Source of the DNA: Prionace glauca
Lineage: Eukaryota; Chordata; Chondrichthyes; Carcharhiniformes; Carcharhinidae
DNA length: 64,000 nucleotides
Reading direction: 5' to 3'
Assembly (NCBI GenBank): GCA_037974335.1
Contig: CM075760.1
Span: 14,079,386 to 14,143,385 of the forward strand
Below the pieces are notes generated by a model that was not told the DNA's origin, made no database searches, and saw only the letters and a list, made by a program, of their open reading frames with translations. Position 1 is the first letter of the stretch, and each line of letters opens with the position of its first letter. The translations under genes and the position numbers were made by a program. Below are positions 34,160 to 45,815 of this stretch, piece after piece.

Positions 34160-34668
34160 GAAAAGCTGCAGCATGCTACGGAGCAGAGGGACCAGTCTGC
34201 AGGTGCAGCAGGTGGTCAGGAAGGCAAATGGGATGTTGGCCTTCATAGCGAGGGGGATAGAGTATAAAAGAAGGGGGGTCTTGCTGCAATTGTATAGGGT
34301 ACTGGTGAGGCCACAGCTGGAGTACTGTGTGCAGTTTTGGTCGCCGCACTTGTGCAAGGATATTTTGGCCTTGGAGGGAGTGCTGAGGAGGTTCACTAGG
34401 CTGATACCGGAGATGAGGGGGTTGGACTATGAAGAGAGTCTGAATAGACTGGGTTTGTACTCGTTGGAGTTTAGAAGGATGAGGGGGGATCTTACAGAGA
34501 CGTATGAGATAATGAAGGGGATGGATAGGGGAGAAGTAGAGAGATTCTTCCCGCTCAAAAAGGACAGCAGGACGAGAGGGCACAGCCTCAAGATAAGGGG
34601 GAGGGCGGCAGTTTAGAATGGAGTTGAGGAGCAACTTCTGCACTCAAAGGGTGGTGAATCTCTGGAAT
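34160..34668 (+). mobile_element. CR1-like LINE, C-terminal segment
   Basis: A 147-residue frame (34,173-34,616) carries VQQVVRKANGMLAFIARGIE, VRPQLEYCVQFWSPHL and LYSLEFRRMRGDLTETYE. It is closely related to the minus-strand copy at 32,498. It is 5'-truncated and is followed by an AATTA pentamer run (34,668-34,690). Confidence 0.9.
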
Positions 34669-36261
34669 TAAATTAAATTAAATTAAATTGAGATTAAATC
34701 CGACCATGGCAGCAGGTGAAATTTGAATTCAATCAATAAATTTTGATTCATACTGATAGCGACGAGATAACCCTCTGATTCCCCAATGAAGGACATCTGC
34801 CATCCCTACTTGGCCTCAGCAAGGTGTATCTCAAGATGGACCGCCATATATATAACTGGGCAATTCCTTCTGAGATGCCCTAACACACCACTCAGCTGAA
34901 AAGGAATTAAGCACAGGAAATAAATGTTGTTCTTTCCAGAGACCCCCACGTCCCATGGAAGAATAAAGTGAAATAAAACACCAGCCTACATGTTTATGCA
35001 GTATAAGATATATCACCACTCTGAATCAACTCTCACAATCTGCCTGTATTTATTTCTATCCATCCATCACAGTGTATTGTTGGGTTGGAGAGATCATCAT
35101 TGTTACTAACAAGGTGCCAGAGAATCTGGGTAGCTTTCTTTTCCAATGAAATGGGAAGCATTCATATCGGTTTACAGCTTTAAAAATAATAATTAAGATT
35201 TCCTCCAGTTGTTGCTGGGCAGATTTGTTTATAAATAGGCTCTATTGACAATGCTAAGAGTTTGAAGTTGGCTTGCAGCCAACTGTTCAGTACTGAGGAA
35301 ACAGATCTTTGACTTACTGAACAAACACCGTCAGATGCTTCCTGTAAATATCTTGGGGTAGTTGGCAGCAGGTTGGACCGCTGCCAAATACTGCGTGGGA
35401 CAGATTAGCGCGAATATGTAAGGATTAAATGGGATTTATCCAGTTATACAATAAATGCTTGATTCCCATAATAAAGACACCTTTTTAAATGGTATTCCTT
35501 CCAAGCAAATATTTTAAGGGCTGCACTGTGATTAAATAGTATGGGGAACGAGTAAATTGGCCAGATGCTATTTCATTTGTATAACTTCCAAATAAATGTC
35601 CTTCCAACAATTAAAGTTACTTTGTGAGTAACTTCATGACGTGGAAGAAAGAGATTTTGACCTCCCCACCCCCAAAGTCCAATGAGATCAGTGCAATGGC
35701 CCCAAAATGAAAATAATTAAAAGTAAAATAAAATCATACAATTGTCTTGAAAAGCGCAGATACCTGGAATACTCTAAGCGTTCTGCACCTCTTTAAAAAG
35801 ACAACCTCTCTTATCCCTGATCAGCACCATGTTCTGTTGTCCAGCACAATCTGATTTCGATTATTTAACAGTCGCTCTCATAGCTGCCAATGAGTGAAGA
35901 AACGGCCTGGTTTAGTGGAAGACAAAACATTTATTTTTGTGATATTGTGCAATATCCACAAAGTCCGAATATCCTGAGTTCCCACTACCAGTGAATGTTC
36001 TACAGCCGGTGGCCAATAAAATGAGCAGCAATGATTTGGATGTTGACAAAGAACTTTCCTGATCACCGTGTCCATTCGGATTCTATAAATTCTCTGTCAA
36101 AGGTTGATGTCGATGTCATGTTTCCCTGTCAGCTCATATAATTATAAGTCCACCAGTTTTCTTTCAGTGTTAATTTTCACAGGGTAAAGGAGCCGTTGGG
36201 GAAATCTAACGTGTAATATTGCATCACATGAGGATTGTCCTTTTTGAATTAATTTGTGGAT

Positions 36262-36560
36262 GTCACGGTGACATATATGTTAGGGTTTCTGCCTCAAAGC
36301 GCCAGGGACCCGGGTTCAACTCCCAGTTTGGGTCTGTCTGTGTGGATTCTGCATATTCTCCAATTGCTTTCTCATTTACTCACATTGTTCAAGGATATGC
36401 CGCTTAGGTTGATCCACGATGATGAATTGTCCAATCGTGTCAAGAGAATTAGCAGGGAATATAAGTGGGGTGATGGGGATAGACTGAGGTGGGAATGTTG
36501 TGGGTTTGGGTCTGATAGGCCAAAAGGCCTTCTTCTGCTCTGTAATGATTCTATGGACAT
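36262..36560 (+). mobile_element. HE1-like SINE
   Basis: Head TCACGGTGACATATATGTTA, B box GGGTTCAACTCCCAG, tail GGGTCTGATAGGCCAAAAGG with TTCTGCTCTGTAATGATTCT. It is absent at the corresponding place near 45.1 kb. Confidence 0.75.
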
Positions 36561-36564
36561 GGGC

Positions 36565-36842
36565 ACCTTTGACTGATCAGAATTTATTGCCTACTTCTTG
36601 TCCGAGGGCAGTGAGAGCCAATCACATTGCTGTGGCTCTTGGATCACACATAGGCCAGACCAGGTAAGGACGGCAGATTCCCTTCTCTAAAACACATTAG
36701 TGAAGCAGGTAGGTTTTTACACAATCGACAATGATATCATGACCATAAGTGGATTCTTATTTTCAGACGCTTTTTTTAATTGAATTTAAATCCCACCATC
36801 TGTGGTGGTGGGATTCGAAGTCGGGTCCTGAGAACATTAGTT
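36565..36842 (-). repeat. SINE-like dispersed repeat
   Basis: GTTGCTGTGGCTCTTGGATCACA-type text (at about 36,630), GGCCAGACCAGGTAAGGACG and AATTTAAATCCCACCATCTG. A relative lies at 59,755-60,035 in the CH2-CH3 intron, and related + strand sequence begins at 34,690 and 43,650. Confidence 0.6.
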
Positions 36843-37290
36843 AAATTTGTGCATTAATTGCCGAGTGATAACATGAAGCCATTTCTTCCCTCCTTTTTGT
36901 ATCCAGTCCCAAATTACAGTGACAGCTACCCACACCTGAAATAAAATCATCCCAGCAATTAGTTACACAAATCGATAATAATTGTTCAAATGGATTATAT
37001 TTATGCTGCAATGTGCAAATCAGACTGACGTTTTTACTCTGATAAGGTAATGTCATCTTCTTTATGTCTATTCTCTTGTGAAGGGGTTGCAGAATTAAGG
37101 GACTTGATTTACAATCAAATTGTTTTTTTTCTCTATAACAGAGGCTCAAATATAATTTCACCTTTTGGTCTAGCAGAGACGTTCCAATGGATCTCACTCT
37201 TTCTGCCTCAGTGTTAGTCTGTCTGTTGAATATTCCAGTGTCAGCAATCAATTCACTGGGAATAATCCTCGGTGTTTTTTGATATATTTT

Positions 37291-37595
37291 ATTTGATTTA
37301 TTATTATCACACACATTAGTACACAGTCTTGCGCACTGTACAGACGGAGCATACCGTGCATAGAGAAGTAAGGGAGAGAGTGAAGAATATTATGTTGCAG
37401 TCATAGCTCGGGTCTAGAAAAATATCAATTTAATGCGAGGTAGATCCATTCAAAACTCTGATTGCTGTTGTAAAGAAATAGTTTCTGAGTCGGTTTGTAA
37501 TCTCCTCAGAATTTGTTTTTTACCTAGTTCCCGATGGAAAAAGGTGAGAGAGTGTTTCCGGGGTGAGGTGCGTTTTCTTTTCATAGCTTTTGTTT
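37291..37595 (+). mobile_element. SINE-like repeat inside the VH pseudogene intron
   Basis: TACACAGTCTTGCGCACTG, ACAGACGGAGCATACCGTGC, TTGCAGTCATAGCTCGGGTC and GTAGATCCATTCAAAACTCT belong to a repeat also seen at 13,895. It replaces the end of the polypyrimidine tract before the V exon. Confidence 0.65.
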
Positions 37596-37842
37596 AAAGT
37601 GTCGAATCGGAGGTTGTGTTGACTCAGCCAGAGGCAGAAACCGGGCATCCCTGAGACTGAGCTGTAAAGACAAAGTGTTCAATATGGGCAGCAACTGGAT
37701 GGTCTGGGTCCGACCAGTCCCTGATAGGGTTTATAGTCTCTCCTTCAGTTTGATAGACTTGGATCAACCCACAATTCCTCCGCCCCAGAGATTCAGAATT
37801 AATTTATTCCACACAAAGACACTTAAAACAACGTGAAGAGAA

Positions 37843-37978
37843 AATGCTGGACAGTCTCGGGACATCTGGATTCGAAACGTCAGCTGCTCCCTCTCCTTAC
37901 AAATATTGCCAGGCCTGCAGAGATTTTCCAGTATTTTCTCTTTGGGTTTGAATTCCAGAATTCACAAAATTGTTTTTA
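37843..37978 (-). mobile_element. SINE-like repeat inside FR3 of the VH pseudogene
   Basis: Its GGACATCTGGATTCGAAACG, CTGCAGAGATTTTCCAGTA and related text are the reverse complement of the element at 42,205-42,330 (CTGGAAAATCTCAACGGG, AACGTTTCGAGTC). Confidence 0.65.
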
Positions 37979-38005
37979 TACTTCAAACAACATCTTCTCT
38001 TTGCA

Positions 38006-38684
38006 AATAACTATAAACCGAGTATTCCTATCTTTCTCCTGTCTGTCCTACACAGACTCCAGTTCCATGTGATGAAAATAACCCTTCACCACCACTGAAA
38101 TATCCGAGAAATCCACCCAGTTGTATTAAACCTGCAGTGGAAAGTCACCCATCCAGAGGGCAGGTTTCAGCAAGATGGTTCACAGTCATCAATTAATGTT
38201 AGCTTTGTCAATGACGCTCGCATCCAGAAATTCAATAAAATCAGTGCAAATTGCTGCAGATTCCGGAAATCTAAAACTAAAACAGCAGCAGTGCTACTCA
38301 ACATCTCAATGGGCATCATCAGAGAGAGAGAACCAGATTCGTATTTAACATCAATGCCAGGATGTCAAATCTCTTGATATAATTATGAACAGCAAGTCTG
38401 TTCTGTCCAATATCCGACCCAAATCCTCATTTGTCAAATAAAATCGCAAATTTGTTGGCCATTTATCACAACCGGGTTTGTGGGAGTTTGTGGTACGTAA
38501 CTTACCTGGTCAGTTACAGCATGGGAACAGTGACTAAATTCAGCAAAGGTACCTCAGTGAGTTTTAATAACTTTGGGGCGACATGAGGTCGGGTAAAATG
38601 TTCTATACATTCAAGTTCCCCATAATTTGTAATACTTTGGAATAGCTGAGATTAATGTGAATATAATCACTGCTCTGCTTGATC
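38006..38684. other. Intergenic DNA after the VH pseudogene
   Basis: I looked for D, J and heptamer-nonamer pairs matching those at 46.8-47.7 kb and found none. Positions 38,235-38,365 hold another diverged copy of the TGCTGCAGATTCCGG SINE-like repeat. Confidence 0.5.
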
Positions 38685-39155
38685 ATAGAAGCATAAAATC
38701 ATAGAATCCCTACAGTTCAACATGGTCATTCGGTCCAATAACTCTGCAGCGGGCTCTCCAGCACAGCATCCTACCTAGGCAAGCTTTCATCCGATCCCGG
38801 CAACCATACATATTCACAGGCTAATCCCCCGAACCTACACATTATTGGACACTAACAGGAAATTTAGCATAGACAATTTACATTGGGCCTGGGAAGGATG
38901 CTCTGCCGGATAGCAGACTTGATGAACCAAATGCTCTACTTCTGCACTGTAGGGATTCTATGATTCTACTTTGCACATCATTGGGCGCTAAGGGGCAATT
39001 TATCACAGCCAATCCACCTAACCTGCACATCCTGGGACTGTGGAAGGAAACTGGAGCACTCGGAGGAAACTCACATGGATATGGATAGAATGTGAAAACC
39101 ACACACAGTCACCCAATGTTAGAATCGAACCCGCTTCCCTGTCGCCTGTGAGGGA
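38685..39155 (-). mobile_element. HE1-like SINE with a nested + strand fragment
   Basis: The tail (AATCATAGAATCCCTACAG), body (GGCAATTTATCACAGCCAAT, GGAAGGAAACTGGAGCACTC) and head (AATCGAACCCGCTTCCCTG) read in reverse. A + strand tail fragment (38,880-38,975, CTTCTGCACTGTAGGGATTC) sits inside it. Confidence 0.7.
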
Positions 39156-39935
39156 GCAAAAATAATTGTATCTCTTCGTGATAACCACATTTTGTATTCT
39201 TCCCTCGTGTGAGTGTGATCACTATTTGTGAAGGAATATTTCAGACATCAGATCTGTTTTTTTATTTAACTTGTCTAGTTTAAGCAGATTAAATCCTCAA
39301 TCAGATTAACATTCAGTGGAATAACTGCCTGTTCACAGATACTTTATTAATTGTGACATCAGAACTTTCAGAACTAATTCTGAAATGAAATGTCTTATTT
39401 TATTGTAGTTAAGTACAGCCGGAGTTATGAATGTTCAAAAAGTTCTATTCATATGTTATTTTATTCAGTTTTATTCAACTGTTAAAATTCTTAAAATAAA
39501 TCGCTATTTTGAGTTGAAACTGATCAATAAGTGACGGTTTATCTGGTTTTTCTGTCATGAACATTTCATTGTAAACAGTGAGGTATTTATGTAAATAAAT
39601 ACAAGAATAGCAATTCCAAATTAGATTGTTGACTGACAAAAACACAACAAATATTTCCCCACCAACACAACACAGAAATAGAGACAACCATGCAAATCAA
39701 TCAACGGATTCCAGTAATGGTTGTTTTTCAACATGATTTATTCATCAGTTATGTGAGGAAAAATATCATGATGATATCTATGTTCAGAATTAGGAAATAA
39801 TCCCTCTGATCCCGAAATGTAATGATACAGAAAACACAGAACATCTCCTGTGTTTCATCTCTTTCTCTGTCTTTCTCCTGTCTGGTTCTGCGTCTTGTCT
39901 CTCCACGATGGTTCATCGTCTTCACTCCACAGCAA
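39156..39935. other. AT-rich intergenic DNA
   Basis: No gene or repeat recognised. Confidence 0.4.
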
Positions 39936-40010
39936 AAGAACATAAGAACGTAAGAAATGGGAGCAGGAGTAGGCCATCTAGCCCCTCGAGCCTGCCCCGG
40001 GCTCGATAAA
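39936..40010 (-). mobile_element. CR1-like LINE 3' terminus
   Basis: ACATAAGAACGTAAGAAATG, GAGCAGGAGTAGGCCATCTA and CCCTCGAGCCTGCCCCG are the reverse complement of the LINE end seen at 31,190-31,285. Confidence 0.75.
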
Positions 40011-40199
40011 ATCAATGTTTGCCCAATGTATTCTCTCAGCCACAGGTACAGGTTTCTAAAAGAATATAATTCAATAAATTGGAATGAGATTTACTCTAAA
40101 AGATCTCTTGAGAAATCAATGATCTTGAAATGCTTGAAACATTTTCTTCTGCACCTAACCTCGGTTCCACCTGGTGATAAGGATTCAATGTGGAATCTT

Positions 40200-40790
40200 T
40201 CCCTATATTTAGCCGGTGTTGTCCCTGTCCTTGGAGTATTTGACTGGACAGAGTAGAGGAATATTTACTCTGCGTCTGAACTCATTGTTCCTGGTTTATG
40301 AATGGTTGATATATCTTTGTCAGGGAAGATTTAATCCGTATCGAATCTCTGCTGTACCTAGCCTGGGTGTGTTTTGTGGAACTGTGTGGACGGCTCTTTC
40401 TACTATACCTAACACTAATTTAAACCTGCCTCCTGGATCTCTGAAGGAAGAGTGCAGGAGAGATTTTACATAGAAGAGTGTCCATGCTCTTTCTGCCTTA
40501 ATTTTGTTTGAACAGATTTATAGACGGAGTTTCACTCTGTTTATAGACAGTATAATGTTGTAAGAACGTTTGAATTGGATAGTTTAGAGGGAGATTCTCT
40601 TTGCATCTCACTCATGCTATTCCTGATTTAGGAGTTATTAATTTGCCAGTACAGAGGGGACTTTGCATTCTGCAGCGAACCCCATGTTACTCCTGTCCTG
40701 TAAGATTTTGATGGGAGAGTCGGCCGTCTTTACAAATTTCATGGGGATTGAACCAGTATCTTTATATTACAGTAAATTTACCCTGTGTCA
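40200..40790. repeat. Degenerate minisatellite, about 75-bp units
   Basis: Recurring text of the type TTGACTGGACAGAGTAGAGG, ATATTTACTCTGCGTCTGAA, TTCCTGGTTTATGA and later AGAGGGGACTTTGCATTCTG marks at least four to six decayed units. One isolated unit lies at 700-770. Confidence 0.55.
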
Positions 40791-40849
40791 GCTCGTATTA
40801 TGAGCCATGCCTTCGTTTATTTTCCACTGGATCCTAACTCATTCTATCT

Positions 40850-41110
40850 TGCATGTAGAATGTTATGTTGTCTGTCTTTGCACATAGTAAATTGGATATA
40901 TTATCTGTCTGTACTAAATTAGACGCTGTCCCTGCTTATATTGTATGTCACTATGTTTCTGTTTATATTAAACGAGACATTGTCTCTGTTTATATTAATT
41001 TAGATCTCTCTCTGTTTGTATCAAAGTCGATGCAATCTTACTTCTGCAATTGTCCATATCCACGTTTATATTGTATTAGACATGGTCTCAGTTTTTACTG
41101 CACTGGTCAA
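40850..41110 (-). repeat. Degenerate TTTATATTA / CTCTGT minisatellite
   Basis: CTGTTTATATTAAACGAGAC, CTCTGTTTATATTAATTTAG and TTTATATTGTATTAGACATG are the reverse complement of the TAATATAAACAGAGATG units at 25 kb. Confidence 0.55.
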
Positions 41111-41944
41111 TGCCAGTAATGATTAAAGTGGCTGGGAGAACACAATTCTCTGCATCCTTCTGCAAGGACAAACCGTGTGAGGTTTTGGACACTGGAAAAG
41201 AAATCTGAAATCTACTGGCTGCAATGAAAGTGGATATCAAGTCCTGTGTAGCATTCACTGTCAATGAAGAACAAAAAAACAAAGAAAATTACAGCACAAT
41301 AAAATACTGGTGATCCAATACTGCCCGTTTCTGGATCTTGCCTGATAACAATCTTTTTTATCCCAACATATTATCTCTTCTTCTCACAAAACCGTGAAGT
41401 AAAACAAACCTAATTCAAAGAGAGGCATAGTTAGTGCAGGAACAAAATTGCCACAGTGAAATATATATAGGGTGAGTCTCAAATATTACATAACCAGAGA
41501 GAATGCCGTGTGCAATGTAAACTGAGCTCTGGTCTAGCAGAGTATTAACAGAGCCAGGCTGTATTTTAATATAAACAGGGGCCTGCTTCAAGAAAATAGT
41601 AATGAGTTAGTGCCGAGTGCCATGTGGGGATGGTCAAATGCCAAATTCCGTGAAAGAAACATTTTTAAAAATAACAGTGTCAAGGAAAATAAAACTGAGA
41701 CGGTATCTCGCACAGTTTTACTGATATAGGAGCTTCTTAGACATGAACTGAGACAGTGCTGAGTAATTACTGACATTGGACCGAATAAGGAGAATATAAA
41801 AAAAAGTCCAAAAAGATAATAATTATTTTCACGAATTAACATCCATTTGCAATTTAATAATTTCATTCACCAGATCTCATTCATATATAATGAGGAATAT
41901 ATTTACAATTACTCTATGATAGGAAAGCGACGTTGTCGAGGCCC
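41111..41944. other. Intergenic DNA
   Basis: No gene. A few decayed units like those at 25 kb (TAATATAAACAGGGGCCTG at about 41,570) are visible. Confidence 0.4.
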
Positions 41945-42165
41945 CCATTTATTCCCCATTGCTAATTGCATTCTGTAAGCTGGTGGTGAGCCGCCTTATT
42001 CAATTGCTGCAGAACCTGCAATGTAGGTACACCAACAGTGCTCTTAGGGAGGGTGTTCCTGGACTCCGACGCAGCATAAGAAAAGGAGTGGTCCAAGTGA
42101 GGTTTGTGAGTGTCTTGGAGAGGAGTTTACAGCCGGGGTTGTTCCAATTTCCCAGTTATCATCAA
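41945..42165 (+). repeat. Unclassified dispersed repeat fragment
   Basis: CCATTTATTCCCCATTGCTA, GCTGGTGGTGAGCCGCCTTA, CAGTGCTCTTAGGGAGGGTG. Same long repeat as 33,590 and 52,020, different segment. Confidence 0.6.
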
Positions 42166-42204
42166 CTCATATAGATAAACAATTAATTCACCAATTATGT
42201 TCAT

Positions 42205-42720
42205 CAGTTTGATACAAGCAAAATACTGCAGATTCTGGAAACTGAAACAAAAATAATGAATGCTGGAAAATCTCAACGGGTCTGACAGCATCTGTGGAGA
42301 GAGAATAAAGCCAACGTTTCGAGTCAGTGTGGGTTTTTTTGGAAGAAATTGAAGAGGATGATGACATTGAGAAATGATGTGGGTGGACAGGGATTAGGTT
42401 TTTTTTGAGAATATAGTCTGTGATTGGGATGTTGATTAGTTTAGGATGAAGAAGTTTGTTCTGATATTTGGGATCACTCTGTGAATTGATGCAGCTTGTG
42501 AGTGTCTCGAAATAGTATCTATTATTTCTGTTATTCCCATCTCACAGGAAATTTATGCAGCTTTCCTGACACGTTGTAGGAAGCAATGATGATCTCTCCA
42601 AAGCAGCAGGGATACTCTGCCGAAGGGTCACCCAGATGTGAAACAAAGGCTCTATTCTGTCTCCACAGATGTCACTGAGATTCTCCAGTATTTTCTGTTT
42701 ATTTTCGGCATTTCATTTTA
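42205..42720 (+). mobile_element. SINE-like repeats (GCTGGAAAATCTCAAC family)
   Basis: A clear copy lies at 42,205-42,330 (ATACTGCAGATTCTGGAAAC, GACAGCATCTGTGGAGAGAG, AACGTTTCGAGTC). The diverged piece at 42,590-42,720 (CCACAGATGTCACTGAGATT, CCAGTATTTTCTGTTTAT) is probably the far end of the same element or a second copy. Confidence 0.55.
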
Positions 42721-43640
42721 TTTAATATATAACTGTACTTTGCTTCGTATAATTTATTGATATTAAACTTTATTGACAACACATTGGCTTTTTGACACCA
42801 AGGAATAAAATCTGTCCCAGAATTAAGTGGGGAATGGAATTAATTCAGACCGAGGATATGAACAGCTAACCAGCAGCCTCTGCGCTTCATTGACAAGTCA
42901 CCACCTCCTCATCACACAGAAAGTCCTGGTACATAGCTAGAGTGTGTGATGGTTTTCAAAGTGATGATATAAATGGAACAACCGGCACTTCATGTGAAGT
43001 TACTGAATCTTTAAATTCCGATTCATTATTACACTGTTTTGGGAAATAATGTTACACTTGTAGTTTTCCAGTGCGTTTCACAAATATATCTGTTGCTACC
43101 TTATTTACTTTTCACCCAGTTACCTTCACTAATTTGGGTGAGGGTTTGTTGATTAATTTGTTGTGTATGAAAGAGCCAGTATTTTATATAGTACAATCAT
43201 TCCTCCTCAACCATATCCCGCTCTCTCTTTCTGTCCTGGATTTGAAGATTCAACATCAGCAGAGAAATGAACCATCCAAACTGCAGGAAAATCTCCCCCT
43301 ACTCTTCAAGAGGATCAGCTTGCTAACTCCCGAGAAATGTATTTCACCCAGACACTCTGGAAGGATTGAAGGTATTAGATGGGCACACATTAAATAAAGG
43401 AGTTGTTTCAATTTATGAAGTAGTCAAACACAAATATGGAAATATAGAACAACATCATTCAGCACCATTTATCAATGAATCCACCAGTCCGTTCACTATT
43501 TCCTCAATCAAAATATTCAAGCATCAAACAGTCATTCATCCATCAGTCATTCAAATGCCATTCATTCCTGTGTCAACACAGTCATACATTTATTGTTTGT
43601 GTAGATGGTGACATCAATTATTTTAATTGATCCAGTGATC
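42721..43640. other. Intergenic DNA
   Basis: Nothing recognised. Confidence 0.4.
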
Positions 43641-43649
43641 CAGAGGCCC

Positions 43650-45815
43650 AGGGCAATGATGTGAGGACAGGGATTTAAGTCGGACCGTTCCCGCAGGTAG
43701 ATTTTGAATTCTATTGATAAATCTGGAATGGATACTAATTGCGATCATTGGAACCGCTCTGATTCCCCAATGGAGGAAATCTGCCATCCCTACATTGTCT
43801 CACAAGGATATAACTGCAGACTGAAAGCCAAATAGCTGACTCTTTAATATCTACAGAAGTGTCCAAGAAAACCAGTCAATTTAAGGGAATTTGGGACAGG
43901 CAAAGAGTGTTGGTCTTTCCAAACAAACATCCCATGGAAAGATAAAAGAAGATAAAATATAAATGTGCATGCTCAAATATAACAGCATGTATCATCTCTC
44001 TGAGCCATTTTTCAGTCTGCCTGTGATTATTTCTGTCCGTCCATCACAATATCCTGATGTGTTGGAAAAATCATCATTGTTGTTAATTGGGTGCCAGAGA
44101 AGGTGGAAAATAATCCTTTATTTAGAGATGGGAAAACATCATCTAGATTTATAACTTCCAAAAATTCAAGTGCCTCCAGTACTGTTGCTGGGTAGATTTG
44201 TTTATAAATAGACCTTACTGACAACATGCAGGGTTTTAAGTTGGCTTGGAGCCAAGTGGTCAGTGCTGATGAAACTGATCTTTGATCTACTGCACAAATA
44301 CCCCCAGATGTTTCCTGTCAATAACTTTGAGCATTTGACACCAGCCTGGATTGCTGCCAAATACTGTGTGGGACAGATTAGCGTGAAGCTCAATGGACAA
44401 CATGGGATTCAGACATTTAAACAGTAAATGTTTAATTCCCACAATTTAAATCGCAATCATTCCAATCAAATATTTTCATTCAGTGTCCTGTTCATTACCT
44501 GAGTAAATACTATGTCAAACAATAAAGTGACCGGATCATTTTTTTTCATTTCTATAGTTTCCGAGTAAATTTCATTCCAATAATTAAAGTCTGTTTATTA
44601 ATCACTTCATGAAATGAGAGAGAGAGATGTTGATGGGCCCAGTTCCCCAGTGAAGTAAAATCGATGCAATGACATGAAATAATATTAAAACAACATCATA
44701 AAACTGACATGAACACCGGGGATTCCTGGAATATTCTGAAATTTCTGTATCACATTGAAACAGCAGCGTGTCTTGTACCTGATTAGCACCGTGTTCTATT
44801 GTACGGTATAATCTAATTTCTGTTATTGAAGAGTTCCTCTCATTGCTGCCAATGAGTGGAGAAATGATCAGTTCATAACCTGATTCAATGGAAGATAAAA
44901 CATTTATTCTTGTGATATTGTGCAATATGCCGCAAAGCTCTGATATCCTGTATTCCCAATACCAGTGTATGTTAGACAGCCGGTGGCCAATAGAGTGAGC
45001 TGTAATGACCTGGATGCTGAAGGAGAACTTTAATGATCTCAGCGTCCGTTCCGATTCATTAACTTCTCCATCAAAAAATCAATTTAATTTTATGTTTCTC
45101 TGTCAACTCACTATTTAATTATCAGGAGGTTGGGATTCTCATTATTTTCAAAGGCCTGTCTTCGAGATTGGGGCAGTTTGTCAAATATAAGGAGAAACAT
45201 TGTATTGTGTGAGAGTTTCTTCTCATCTCCAAACCCAATTTGTGCAGCGAAAGCCACCAAACTGTAAATAGAATCACTTTGTATATCCTACACATTGAGT
45301 TACAGAAATCGATGGTATTTCTTCTGATAAATTGTGCTTTATTATTGTAATGTGGCAGAGACACGGAGTTGTTGCAAAATTCTCTAATGTTCCAAAATGT
45401 TATTTCTTCATTTTTAGATTTATTTTCTTGTTGGGGGTGTGGTAATAAAATCATCATTTTTACAATGGAATTACTTATTTAACTAAATAAATGATGAACT
45501 GTAACATCACCATCAGAAATAATGGGGACAATACAATGAACATTTCAGCCAAACAAATATCCCGATACAGATAAAATGCCCATTTTAATATTAATCTATT
45601 GTAAATCTCCGAGTCCATTCTGTTGGGGGTGTGGAAGGTGGGACGTGGATCAACAGGCGCCGCCTCCGGCAGGGAATCAACAGGCGGCGCCTGGAAAGCC
45701 GCCCCCTTCTGCCGGGTATTTAAATACCGCTCACTGGGACCGGAATCCAACAGTCCGGGAGCTGGTTTGTTCACTGAGTTCCTGACACAACCATTTCCCC
45801 CAAATCACCAGAAAG
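43650..45815. repeat. VH upstream paralogous segment, copy 2
   Basis: Order and landmarks match 34,690-37,285, but without the SINE and repeat insertions. It ends at the intact VH gene and so contains its 5' flank and any distal control sequence. Divergence from copy 1 is substantial (many substitutions and small indels), so the duplication is old. Confidence 0.85.
45717..45726 (+). promoter_or_regulatory. TATA-like box of the VH gene
   Basis: TATTTAAATA lies about 90 bp before the ATG, inside the perfect palindrome GGTATTTAAATACC (45,715-45,728). Two imperfect direct repeats (ATCAACAGGCGCCGCCT and ATCAACAGGCGGCGCCT) lie just upstream. I saw no exact octamer (ATGCAAAT or its complement) in the preceding 200 bp. 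Confidence 0.6.

Larger units (their letters stand above)
34690..37285. repeat. VH upstream paralogous segment, copy 1
   Basis: It matches 43,650-45,990 in order. Shared landmarks are CTGATTCCCCAATG (34,775 and 43,760), TCTGCCATCCCTAC, GATTTGTTTATAAATAG (35,223 and 44,193), TGTGGGACAGATTAGCG (35,395 and 44,365), GATATTGTGCAATAT (35,940 and 44,915) and CAGCCGGTGGCCAATA (36,003 and 44,980). A SINE (36,262-36,560) and another repeat (36,565-36,842) entered copy 1 afterwards. It leads directly to the VH pseudogene, so it is a relic of a second Ig cluster. Confidence 0.85.
37200..38005 (+). pseudogene. Immunoglobulin VH pseudogene with two repeat insertions
   Basis: The leader intron is recognisable (CAGTGTTAGTCTGTCTGTTG, then CCTCGGTGTTTTTTGAT at about 37,270), matching 45,905-45,985. 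FR1 follows at 37,598 (GAGGTTGTGTTGACTCAGCC, then CTGAGACTGAGCTGTAAAG), aligning with 46,001-46,065. CDR1/FR2 (GGGCAGCAACTGGATGGTC) and FR3 (ACACAAAGACACTTAAAACAA) are visible. A repeat at 37,291-37,595 splits the intron. A second insertion at about 37,843-37,978 splits FR3, with near-duplicate flanks (ACTTAAAACAAC and ACTTCAAACAAC) that look like a target-site duplication. There is a frameshift in FR1 and no leader exon, FR3 end or recombination signal. It is non-functional. Confidence 0.88.

Noticed and set aside
38006-39500. D, J or constant remnants after the VH pseudogene
   Set aside because: No heptamer-nonamer pair, WGQG motif or Ig-fold exon could be found there.
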